Origin: an uncultured Hyphomicrobiales bacterium | Lineage (GTDB): Bacteria; Pseudomonadota; Alphaproteobacteria; Rhizobiales; Beijerinckiaceae | Length of the DNA stretch: 41,976 nt | NCBI GenBank assembly: GCA_903824185.1 | Contig: CAIJVU010000042.1 | Location: 1 to 41,976, forward strand | Direction of reading: 5' to 3' | In this document: in pieces, positions 34,686-41,738 of the stretch | Numbering within the stretch: position 1 is the first letter of the stretch | Layout: every line of letters begins with the position of its first letter | Position numbers and translations under genes: made by a program | Notes under the pieces: generated by a model | The model's input: only the letters and a program-made list of their open reading frames with translations | Told to the model about the DNA's origin: nothing | Database searches by the model: none

Positions 34686-35900
34686 TTATGTCTCCAGCTT
34701 TGATCGCCGCGCTGACGGCCAGCTTTGCCTATATCTTGCGAACTCATCGAACAACTTGATCATGCCTGCGACGAAATTGCCAACAGTCGACGCTGCCGCC
34801 CGTTTAAGTCCCTTTTCACGTAGATCTTCTCGCTTCTCGGGCTGGGTCAGTAGCGTATGAATTTTTTTCGCCATATCTTCCGGACATAAGGGATCGAACA
34901 ACAACGCCGCTTCACCCAACTGCTCAGAAGCCCCTGGAACATTCGCTGCAACAACAGGACATCCAAGCGCGAATGCTTCGAGCGGCGGCAGATTTTCCGG
35001 ACCGCAGAAGCTGACATATGTCAACATGGCGGCGCAGCGGTAAAGTTCGACAAGCTCCTGTTGGGTTACAAAACCGGTGAATAATACCTGGCCGGATAGG
35101 TCAAGATGTGCTGCCATATCTTTCACATAGGCGGTGTTGCCCTTATCGGATCCAGTCAGTACCAGCAACGGGCGTTCTTGATACCGGTCGCGAAGAACAG
35201 TCAATGCTTGTAGCAAGCCAATGTGGTTCTTGTGCGGCCAAAATTGCGCGGGATAGAAAAGAAAGGGCCGTTGCAGACGGAGCTTTTGGATCACACCGGT
35301 TTCCGCCGATAAAGCCGTCGCGACAAATGTAGGCGTTGGATGCGGAAGGCAACGCACGCGCGATGCAGATACTCCATAATTCAGCTCGAGTTCCTGCTTC
35401 CCAACATCTGTGCCTGTCACGATATAGCTTGCGCGCTGCATGAAGCGACGATAAGCGAGCTCCCTCGCATCCCAGGTGCCATCCCCGCTCATCTCGGGAA
35501 ACCACGGCGTCATCCGATGCTGAAGATCCCATACGGTCGCCACGTAGGGCGTATCTGTCGCTTCGAAAGCTCCTCCGCCGACATACCAGAGGAAATCGAG
35601 CTCAAGGTCGGCGCTTGACTTGTTAATCGGCCCCGATCCCAAAAACCTACGCAGTAAGGGCGAATAGGACCTCAAGGATTCCAACCGACTGCCGAGAGCG
35701 CCGCTCCTTACCCGATGAACTTCCATACCGGGCGCCACGCAGCGAACGTAACTTTCGAGACCAGCTGCTGTGCCGAGCGTCACATATTCGTGCCCCCCCG
35801 CATTAGCTTCCGACGCGAAGGCGCGGAAAACTTCGTCCTGAAAGGTGAAGCCGCCGCCCACATCGGGAGCGAAATCCCCCAAGTAAATGCCTATTCGCAT
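34686..35900 (-). CDS. Glycosyltransferase family 4 (GT-B)
   Basis: A 404-residue GT4 enzyme starting MRIGIYLGDFAPDVGGGFTF at 35900, just 13 bp after the aminotransferase stop, with GAGGGTG upstream; the frame is open to 35948 but inside that gene. The N-terminal domain has YVATVWDLQHRMTPWFPEMS, a block common in mannosyl- and rhamnosyltransferases of the WbdA/B and WfcD type. The donor site has LFYPAQFWPHKNH, VLFTGFVTQQELVELYRCAA and PENLPPLEAFALGCPVVAANV. The domain order and motifs make the family secure; the donor is not determinable. Confidence 0.92.
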   Translation of the reverse strand: MRIGIYLGDFAPDVGGGFTFQDEVFRAFASEANAGGHEYVTLGTAAGLESYVRCVAPGMEVHRVRSGALGSRLESLRSYSPLLRRFLGSGPINKSSADLELDFLWYVGGGAFEATDTPYVATVWDLQHRMTPWFPEMSGDGTWDARELAYRRFMQRASYIVTGTDVGKQELELNYGVSASRVRCLPHPTPTFVATALSAETGVIQKLRLQRPFLFYPAQFWPHKNHIGLLQALTVLRDRYQERPLLVLTGSDKGNTAYVKDMAAHLDLSGQVLFTGFVTQQELVELYRCAAMLTYVSFCGPENLPPLEAFALGCPVVAANVPGASEQLGEAALLFDPLCPEDMAKKIHTLLTQPEKREDLREKGLKRAAASTVGNFVAGMIKLFDEFARYRQSWPSARRSKLET

Positions 35901-35913
35901 GGAGAAAACACCC

Positions 35914-37029
35914 TCAATGGAGCCCGGCCTGCAAGTCGCGCAGGACATTCGCGACCTGACGCAGCTGCGTATCAGTCAGGGTATAGGTTGAAGGCAGATA
36001 TAGACCCCTTTCCCAAATGCGGTCCGCCACCGGGCAAGGGTCGCCCTTGAAGCCCGGAAGCACCTGCAGGCAGGGTTGCTGGTTCATAGGGCAAAAGAAG
36101 GTGCGAGTGTCCACGCCTCGTAGCTTGAGGCAGGCCATGAGTTGGTCGCGCGACATACCGAAATCCTTCTCGAGGACGACAGCGTACATCCAGTAGACGT
36201 TTTGGGCCCAGTCTCTTTCGACAGGCAGCGCCAGCCCTGGAATATCAGACAAAAGGCCATTGTAGACATGCGCGATGCGACGCTTCTCCTGCACGATGTG
36301 GCCGATACGACGCAACTGCGCGAGCCCCATCGCGGCCTGGTAGCCCGTCATGCGGAAATTGTAGCCAAGCTCCTCATGCCGGAACCGCGGCGTGGTGAAG
36401 GCCAGATTGCGCAGCAACCGCAAACGTTCCGCTAGGGCCTTGTCGTTTGTCACCACCATGCCGCCTTCGCCGGTGGTGATTACCTTGTTGGCGTAGAAAC
36501 TGAAGCAGCCCATTGCACCAAAACTGCCCGTCATGCGGTCGCGGCAGGTGGCGCCGTGCGATTCGGCACAGTCCTCGATCACAATCAGATTGTACTTGTT
36601 GGCCAATGCCATCAATGCATCCATATCGACCGGATGGCCGAATAGATGTACAGGAATGATGGCCTTCGTTTTAGGCGTAATCAGGCCTTCAATCAGCGAC
36701 AAGTCGAGATTCCAGGTGCCCTCTTCCGAGTCCACCGGCACCGGGATTGCATTGTTGTGCGCGACAGCCAGAGCGGTGGCGATGTTGGTGCTGGCGCTAA
36801 CCAGCACCTCATCTCCGGGCTGGATGCCCGCCGCGGCGACAGCCAAATGCAGCGCCGTGGTGCCATTCGAAACCGCCACGCCATATTCGCAGCCGCAGAA
36901 TTCGGCAAACTCCTTCTCGAAGGTTTCAAGATAATGCCCGAACGTACCGGACAGCTCGCCTTTGCGAAGCGCATCGGTCACGTAGGCGATTTCATCTTCG
37001 CCGATGATGGGCTCGAACACCGGAATCAT
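35914..37029 (-). CDS. DegT/DnrJ/EryC1/StrS PLP-dependent sugar aminotransferase
   Basis: A 371-residue sugar aminotransferase, nearest in appearance to perosamine-synthase-type members (FEPIIGEDEIAYVTDALRKG, then VAVSNGTTALHLAVAAAGI). PLP-binding residues are visible: K182 in SFYANKVITTGEGG, and D153 in IEDCAESHG. It aminates a 4-keto (or 3-keto) sugar nucleotide with glutamate as donor. Candidate substrates in this window are the products of the dehydratase at 19334 (UDP-4-keto-6-deoxy-GlcNAc) or rmlB (dTDP-4-keto-6-deoxyglucose). No GDP-mannose dehydratase is present. The start ATG overlaps the cupin stop as ATGA. Confidence 0.93.
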   Translation of the reverse strand: MIPVFEPIIGEDEIAYVTDALRKGELSGTFGHYLETFEKEFAEFCGCEYGVAVSNGTTALHLAVAAAGIQPGDEVLVSASTNIATALAVAHNNAIPVPVDSEEGTWNLDLSLIEGLITPKTKAIIPVHLFGHPVDMDALMALANKYNLIVIEDCAESHGATCRDRMTGSFGAMGCFSFYANKVITTGEGGMVVTNDKALAERLRLLRNLAFTTPRFRHEELGYNFRMTGYQAAMGLAQLRRIGHIVQEKRRIAHVYNGLLSDIPGLALPVERDWAQNVYWMYAVVLEKDFGMSRDQLMACLKLRGVDTRTFFCPMNQQPCLQVLPGFKGDPCPVADRIWERGLYLPSTYTLTDTQLRQVANVLRDLQAGLH

Positions 37030-37439
37030 TGCTTGACCTCAACAGCGACCTTGTCGAAAGCATCGCCCATGAAAGGCCCCTGCTTCACGCTGATGCACTG
37101 CATGTCCTCGATCACGCGAATGGCATGCGCACCTTGGATCAATACGATGGCGTCGCCGGGATTCAAGATGACCTCGCGGATCAACGCGCCCTCATCGTCG
37201 AAGAGCTGGACGCCGACTACACCTCTCTGGACCACAAACATCTGCTGCAAGTCGCGTACGGTCCGTTCGAATTCCTGATGAAAATGCGGAAGCTCCTGAT
37301 AACCCGCCTCGTGCGCGAGCAGACCGAACTGGAATGAGGACTCGGCTGGGGAAAAAAAGCGGGTTTTTTCCACGCGCGCGCTGGCCCATATGATTTCGGC
37401 ATATCGGGTGCCGTTGAATTCTATAATTTCATGGCTCAT
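37026..37439 (-). CDS. Small cupin-fold protein
   Basis: A 137-residue single-domain cupin, starting at the ATG at 37439 (MSHEIIEF), which overlaps the upstream stop as ATGA. Cupin motif 1 is visible as ELPHFHQEFERTV and motif 2 as VILNPGDAIVLIQGAHAIRVI. It lies between the DegT aminotransferase and a methyltransferase. Small cupins next to sugar aminotransferases can be keto-isomerases (FdtA/QdtA) or epimerases, but it lacks an obvious FdtA signature. Its metal ligands are only partly present (two His plus Glu), so its function stays open. Confidence 0.8.
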   Translation of the reverse strand: MSHEIIEFNGTRYAEIIWASARVEKTRFFSPAESSFQFGLLAHEAGYQELPHFHQEFERTVRDLQQMFVVQRGVVGVQLFDDEGALIREVILNPGDAIVLIQGAHAIRVIEDMQCISVKQGPFMGDAFDKVAVEVKQ

Positions 37440-38248
37440 AGCCTTTTCTCCTGAAAAATTGTCCAACCTAATTCATTCATGCGCAGCGGAATTGCGCTAC
37501 AACGCCAATAGGCCTCCTGCCGAAGCATGCCGGGGCTAAAAGGCGTGTCATACTCGATCACACGATAAGCAGGATATTCGAAATGACTGGAGAAAAGCGC
37601 ATCGAGATCCTGGATCGTTTCGAAGAACTGCAAGTGGTCGTGTCCTTCGAAACCCAGCGATTCGGAGCCGGCGAATATCCCGTCTTCGGCAAGAACTCTG
37701 AAGATTTTCGCTAGCATCGCATGTGTAGTATCTGGCGCAAAGTGTCCCATCGCGCCGTCCCAGACCACTACGTTGTAGCTATCGGAAGGAAATGGCGTGT
37801 TCAGCGCATCGCGCAGTGGGTATTGGATTTTCGGAGACGCGTTCCAGCAAGTTGCCGCCGCGATGGCGGTCGGCTCGATGTCGATTGCGTCGATGTGCGA
37901 GCAGCGCCTAGAATAAAAGCGCTTGGTGAAGAACCCGTCGCCGCAGCCTATGTCCAGCAATCGATCGTTGTCCTTGATAAGCTCCGAGACGAAGAACCCC
38001 CTATAGTAGGGGAAAACGCTGCTTTCTGCATTCCCGTAGATGAAATCGAAGAACCCGATCCGGTGACTGAAGAAGTGCGGCTGCTCGGGCGACCATGCCC
38101 AATCGCGCCTAAACAGACTTCGATAGTGTATGCTCAGGAGCTTCAAAAGAACCGCTTCGGTAATGCGTCCGCCGAAGACGGCGCGTTCGAATAGCCAAAG
38201 CGCCTTCTTTCCCCAAGCCGTCGATGTCAGCAGTTTTTTCAAGGCCAA
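37436..38248 (-). CDS. Class I SAM-dependent methyltransferase
   Basis: A protein of about 270 residues with SAM motif I LLDIGCGDGFFTKRFYSR, acidic end of strand 2 DAIDIEPTAIAAA, and PSDSYNVVVWDGAMGHF plus LAEDGIFAGSESLGFEG. The most likely start is TTG at 38248: AGAGG lies seven bases upstream, overlapping the end of the previous gene. The frame extends to 38302 but that part is inside the upstream gene. It probably methylates a glycan or sugar nucleotide in the same pathway as its neighbours. The substrate is unknown. Confidence 0.88.
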   Translation of the reverse strand: MALKKLLTSTAWGKKALWLFERAVFGGRITEAVLLKLLSIHYRSLFRRDWAWSPEQPHFFSHRIGFFDFIYGNAESSVFPYYRGFFVSELIKDNDRLLDIGCGDGFFTKRFYSRRCSHIDAIDIEPTAIAAATCWNASPKIQYPLRDALNTPFPSDSYNVVVWDGAMGHFAPDTTHAMLAKIFRVLAEDGIFAGSESLGFEGHDHLQFFETIQDLDALFSSHFEYPAYRVIEYDTPFSPGMLRQEAYWRCSAIPLRMNELGWTIFQEKRL

Positions 38249-38252
38249 TACT

Positions 38253-39197
38253 TTACCTCTGGAAGATTTCTGAAATAAGCGCTGCCGACTGGCGCTCCAC
38301 ATCGAACACGGACATTTGGGCGATTTCGCCCAGCCGCCATTCGGCAGACAGATAGGTCAGTTCCCCGTTGCGATTGCGCGACTCGCGAAACCTAGCTTCG
38401 ACGTAGCCTTCCGCGCACCCCAGGGACTTCAGGCTCCCCAGCTTGTCGCGGCGTACGAAGTAGGCATTGTTCCCGGCACTGTTGCAGCCAACGAAGGCGT
38501 ACCCACGGCGAGAGGCCAATAAGCACAATGCTTTGAGCGAAACACCCCAATACAGATTCGAATAGTGTGCCGCGCCGCGCTGGAACGCCGGATCGTAGGG
38601 AACCGTCACGGCATGCTCGGCTCCGAAGACGCAATTGTATTCGCAAACCACGATGATAGGATTCACGACGTCGATGGATTCCCAAACCCAGTAGTCGTTG
38701 CCGTCGATATCGACGCTCAATAAGCCTATTTCGCCTTTGAAACCGTTGCGCACGAACAGATCGTTGACGTTGTCCCGATCGATAAAGGCGGCAACCGCAG
38801 TGAGGTTGTGCCTCCAAAACTGCGCGTCCGCGACAACCTTACCTATATTGCCGGCTGAACCGTCTAGTATCAGCCCGCTCCAGTTGTCATTAATCAGCAG
38901 GAACCTCGTATTCGATTCCTGGTAGTCCTGCACGCCGAACTCGATGAATATGCGCTTGTCTTCGGGAATATCTACTTGCTGCAGCAGATACTGGATGATG
39001 CCGTCGTCGCCGAATTGGGAGAAGACCTTGAACTCAGCGTCAGCGAGCCGAGGCAATACGCCTTGCGCCTTGATCTGCCTAATCAGCAGGCGGGCGGACA
39101 ATAGCTTAGCCTCTAAAACTTGCTCGCGAAGCTCGGATATTCCGGCAACCCGCGCGCATGCCTGTAGCCGTCCTATGAACCAGCTTTTTAGACTCAT
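38253..39197 (-). CDS. FkbM-like / Rossmann methyltransferase-fold protein, 314 aa
   Basis: A 314-residue protein I can place only in the wide class I methyltransferase fold. After a helical N-terminus it reads EFKVFSQFGDDGIIQYLLQQ, then IFIEFGVQDYQESNTRFLLI, then GLLSVDIDGNDYWVWESID. The SQFGDDG block and IEFG strand resemble FkbM-family enzymes, where the sequence is typically SQxGED and DVGA. The second half is rich in aromatic residues and carries no other domain. The ATG at 39197 has GAAGGAT upstream and overlaps the previous stop as ATGA. A role in glycan methylation is inferred from family and context only. Confidence 0.75.
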   Translation of the reverse strand: MSLKSWFIGRLQACARVAGISELREQVLEAKLLSARLLIRQIKAQGVLPRLADAEFKVFSQFGDDGIIQYLLQQVDIPEDKRIFIEFGVQDYQESNTRFLLINDNWSGLILDGSAGNIGKVVADAQFWRHNLTAVAAFIDRDNVNDLFVRNGFKGEIGLLSVDIDGNDYWVWESIDVVNPIIVVCEYNCVFGAEHAVTVPYDPAFQRGAAHYSNLYWGVSLKALCLLASRRGYAFVGCNSAGNNAYFVRRDKLGSLKSLGCAEGYVEARFRESRNRNGELTYLSAEWRLGEIAQMSVFDVERQSAALISEIFQR

Positions 39198-40033
39198 GAT
39201 CCTTCCTTCATTCGCTTTCTTTTCTTGAAGATGAAGCCCTTGAAAACCGCCTTTAACCTCCCGTAGCCCAGCGTTCCATCGACTGCGGCAAAAGAAGAGA
39301 TTTCATCGTACTGAGTTAGTAAGGGCGCTTTCAATTGCTCCTCATTGAAAAGCCGCAACGGATAGCTCGATGCGTTGATCGAACTTGGCACCAACTGTGT
39401 AGAAATCACTTGACGCCTGTCCAGCGCGAGAGGCGTGCGATCGATGACGATGTATTCTGCCTTCGTGGAGACGAAAGACTTCAATACCTCGACGGGATCG
39501 GGCATATATTGCAAGACACTGGAGGCCAGAACCACCTGCGGAGGGTAAATCTGCGATGCGGCGCCCACCGTTTCGTGGAAGAGCAGCGTTTCGCTCTCGA
39601 ACTCCAGCTGTCCGACCCGAACATAGTGCGTCTGCTCGACGATATTCCAATGCACGACGCTCACCTCCTTTAGGAAGTCCTTGCATTGATGATAGGAACT
39701 GCCGAGCGCTCCCCCGAAATCCAGTACGCTCAAACGGCCGCCGTTCTCTATAGCGGCGCGTAACAAGAGGGCGATCACCGGAAACGGATATGGCGTCCTT
39801 TCGAACAGGACGGAATCGCGTTCGCCTGCGGCCTGGCCGGAAACGACTTTCCGTGTCGCCCAACGCACGCGTTCCAGAATTTGCGCCGAATCGTAACCCT
39901 CCGCGTGGGCCGCCGCCGTCTGCCAATCCGGAAATTCGCCCCTGAAATGGACCCCCAGTCGCGCCTGTTTCCTATATGCATCCGCCAACGCGGGGGGCAG
40001 CCAGGCCTTAAGACAGCGCTTCAGCAGCGTCAT
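39194..40033 (-). CDS. TIGR04325-family putative methyltransferase
   Basis: A 279-residue member of the TIGR04325 (LIC12133-type) putative methyltransferases. Diagnostic are FRGEFPDWQTAAAHAEGYDS near residue 30 (the recurrent G-F/Y-x-W-x-A pattern), SVLDFGGALGSSYHQCK, and VVHWNIVEQTHYVRVGQ, followed by VVLASSVLQYMPDP and YIVIDRTPL. Members occur in O-antigen, LPS and glycan loci of very different bacteria, and none is biochemically settled as far as I know. The start ATG at 40033 overlaps the upstream stop as ATGA. Confidence 0.87.
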   Translation of the reverse strand: MTLLKRCLKAWLPPALADAYRKQARLGVHFRGEFPDWQTAAAHAEGYDSAQILERVRWATRKVVSGQAAGERDSVLFERTPYPFPVIALLLRAAIENGGRLSVLDFGGALGSSYHQCKDFLKEVSVVHWNIVEQTHYVRVGQLEFESETLLFHETVGAASQIYPPQVVLASSVLQYMPDPVEVLKSFVSTKAEYIVIDRTPLALDRRQVISTQLVPSSINASSYPLRLFNEEQLKAPLLTQYDEISSFAAVDGTLGYGRLKAVFKGFIFKKRKRMKEGS

Positions 40034-40932
40034 GCCAGCAGCCTTTTCAATCTGGACGCTATCCGGGATCCAAGCCCGCGCTCATGCTGTCGCAATTGCA
40101 GAAAGTATTCACGCCATGCGGAACGTCCGATTTCCGACTCGACCACGGGAATATCCGCGATCGCCGGCAATTCTTCCGCCAGTTCTGACAGATAAGCATC
40201 GCCCTCGCCGCAGTGCGTACCAGTTCCGTCGAAGCCGATATTCCGGGTCATCGATCGCCTGGGGTAAATAGTTAGACCACTGGCCAGCAGCACTGAGGCG
40301 GACCACCTGACGGCCCATGAATCGTTCTTGCCTAGCGTCTGACCGCGCAGCATTTCGGTGTAGGGGTACGCTCCTTCGAAGTCGAATATATGCTCCAGAT
40401 TACGTTCGTGTAGCTCTTGGAGCAGTGAAACGCCGTCTGCCTGATACCCGCGCCAGCTCCTGGCCCAAACCGCCCAACCCCAACAGTCCGGCAGCGAAAG
40501 GAAGAAGGTTTCGGGAAGCTTCCTCTGCGTGGGAAAAACATAACATCCCACGCTCAATACCCGTTCATCGTTTTCGTACTTGTCTAAGGCTGCATTCACC
40601 CAGGCGAGGAAATACTGGGAAACCAGTACATCATCCTCTACAACGGCCGCTCTGCCGTATTCGGCGCATAAGTCGCTGACACCTTCCGTGATGGAGCGGG
40701 AAAGTCCATAGTTGGTTTCGCGCTCTATCACGGCCACGCGCTTGAATCCGTCTACGGACTTCGCGTAATCCCTGACTTCCGCAATCGCCGGCATATCTTC
40801 CGGCCTCGCGGCCGCATCGCAGAAGATGAAGATCTCTGTATCCGCGGCCTCCGGGTTTGCGAGCAGACTGTCCACGACCTGGCGCAAATGCTGAGGGCGT
40901 TTATAGGCGAACAAAGCGACGGGACAGTTCAT
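40030..40932 (-). CDS. GT-A glycosyltransferase with EDD motif (GNT-I-like)
   Basis: A 300-residue transferase starting at the ATG at 40932 (MNCPVALFAYKRPQHLRQV), which overlaps the upstream stop as ATGA; an upstream start at 40965 is less likely. The order is NxP-type N-terminus, TEIFIFCDAAARPED, VIERETNYGLSRSITEG, then AVVEDDVLVSQYFLAW, where EDD corresponds to the metal-binding site of the GNT-I-like GT-A fold, and FFLSLPDCWGWAVWARSW. This family is common in bacterial glycan loci together with FkbM and TIGR04325 genes. Donor and acceptor are unknown. Confidence 0.86.
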   Translation of the reverse strand: MNCPVALFAYKRPQHLRQVVDSLLANPEAADTEIFIFCDAAARPEDMPAIAEVRDYAKSVDGFKRVAVIERETNYGLSRSITEGVSDLCAEYGRAAVVEDDVLVSQYFLAWVNAALDKYENDERVLSVGCYVFPTQRKLPETFFLSLPDCWGWAVWARSWRGYQADGVSLLQELHERNLEHIFDFEGAYPYTEMLRGQTLGKNDSWAVRWSASVLLASGLTIYPRRSMTRNIGFDGTGTHCGEGDAYLSELAEELPAIADIPVVESEIGRSAWREYFLQLRQHERGLGSRIASRLKRLLA

Positions 40933-41642
40933 GCTTTCTCCGCTCGGGCATCGAGAAAAAACCAAGAGTTGCAGGCCTTGGCTGTAAGGCTGTAGTGCTG
41001 GGCTTCCATATAGGCCAGCAGTGGATTACCCGCTAGGACCGCCGGAGCCAGATCCGCATTTAGCGCCTCGGAAACCACGCAACGAGGCCTGAAGCGTTCC
41101 CAATCGTTTGAGCGCAAAACGCTCAGATCCAGACCTTCCACGTCCACGCTCAGGAAGTCTATGGCCTGACCAAACGGCAGGTGCGCCGCGAGCACGACAG
41201 CCAACGGCTCCACCTTGATCTTACGGGTCGCGATGACCCTATACTGCGTGTTGATTTCGCGTTTCCGCATCAGCTGTTCGTCGAAGGTATTCAAGGCCGG
41301 ATCGTCGAACTCGTAGTACAACAGCTCACCGGGTTGATCGGATATGCCAAGCTGCAGATTCAAGTCCCTGCTCCGCATTTTTCCGAACAGATCATGCACC
41401 GCAGGATTCGGTTCTATATTGATGCCACGCCAGCCGCGCATGTAGAAGTGCTGCGTGTTTGAAAATCTCTTCGGGTGATGCGCGCCCACGTCGACATAGA
41501 AACCTTTTGCCTGCTTGGCCAGCAGCCGATCCAACAGCATGTCCTCGCCTTCTTGGGCATATGAAAGTCGAGCCCAAGGGTCCAAAGCCTGCATCAAGAA
41601 GCGCTCCAGCCAACCAATGTTCGATCTGATAAAATTCTTCAA
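40929..41642 (-). CDS. FkbM-family methyltransferase
   Basis: A 237-residue FkbM-type enzyme: LSYAQEGEDMLLDRLL, then FYVDVGAHHPKRFSNTQHFY (SAM motif I, with the family GAHHP), then GWRGINIEPNP, and AIDFLSVDVEGLDLSVLRSN (the FkbM VDVEG block). It should O-methylate a sugar. The start is TTG at 41642 with GAGG seven bases upstream, so no ATG is needed. It is the first visible gene of the 32-gene leftward run. The end of an IS1595-type element lies about 40 bp upstream, leaving almost no room for a native promoter. Confidence 0.9.
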   Translation of the reverse strand: MKNFIRSNIGWLERFLMQALDPWARLSYAQEGEDMLLDRLLAKQAKGFYVDVGAHHPKRFSNTQHFYMRGWRGINIEPNPAVHDLFGKMRSRDLNLQLGISDQPGELLYYEFDDPALNTFDEQLMRKREINTQYRVIATRKIKVEPLAVVLAAHLPFGQAIDFLSVDVEGLDLSVLRSNDWERFRPRCVVSEALNADLAPAVLAGNPLLAYMEAQHYSLTAKACNSWFFLDARAEKA

Positions 41643-41738
41643 ATCAAAACCTCATGATGGAACAATAAAAAGTCATATAAAGTGGCTGACTTAGATAAGG
41701 TTTTAGTATTCACATCTTGACCCATTCTGATATAGACA
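41643..41738. other. Short AT-rich junction between the IS end and the FkbM gene
   Basis: It holds the ribosome-binding site (GAGG near 41650-41653) for the TTG start at 41642 and, at about 41684-41700 (GGCTGACTTAGATAAGG), the probable terminal inverted repeat of the insertion sequence. No clear promoter was seen in the roughly 40 bases between them. Confidence 0.5.

Noticed and set aside
39342-39926. A 194-codon minus-strand frame inside the TIGR04325 gene
   Set aside because: It is an Arg-rich alternate frame of a GC-rich gene; the TIGR04325 frame has all the family motifs.
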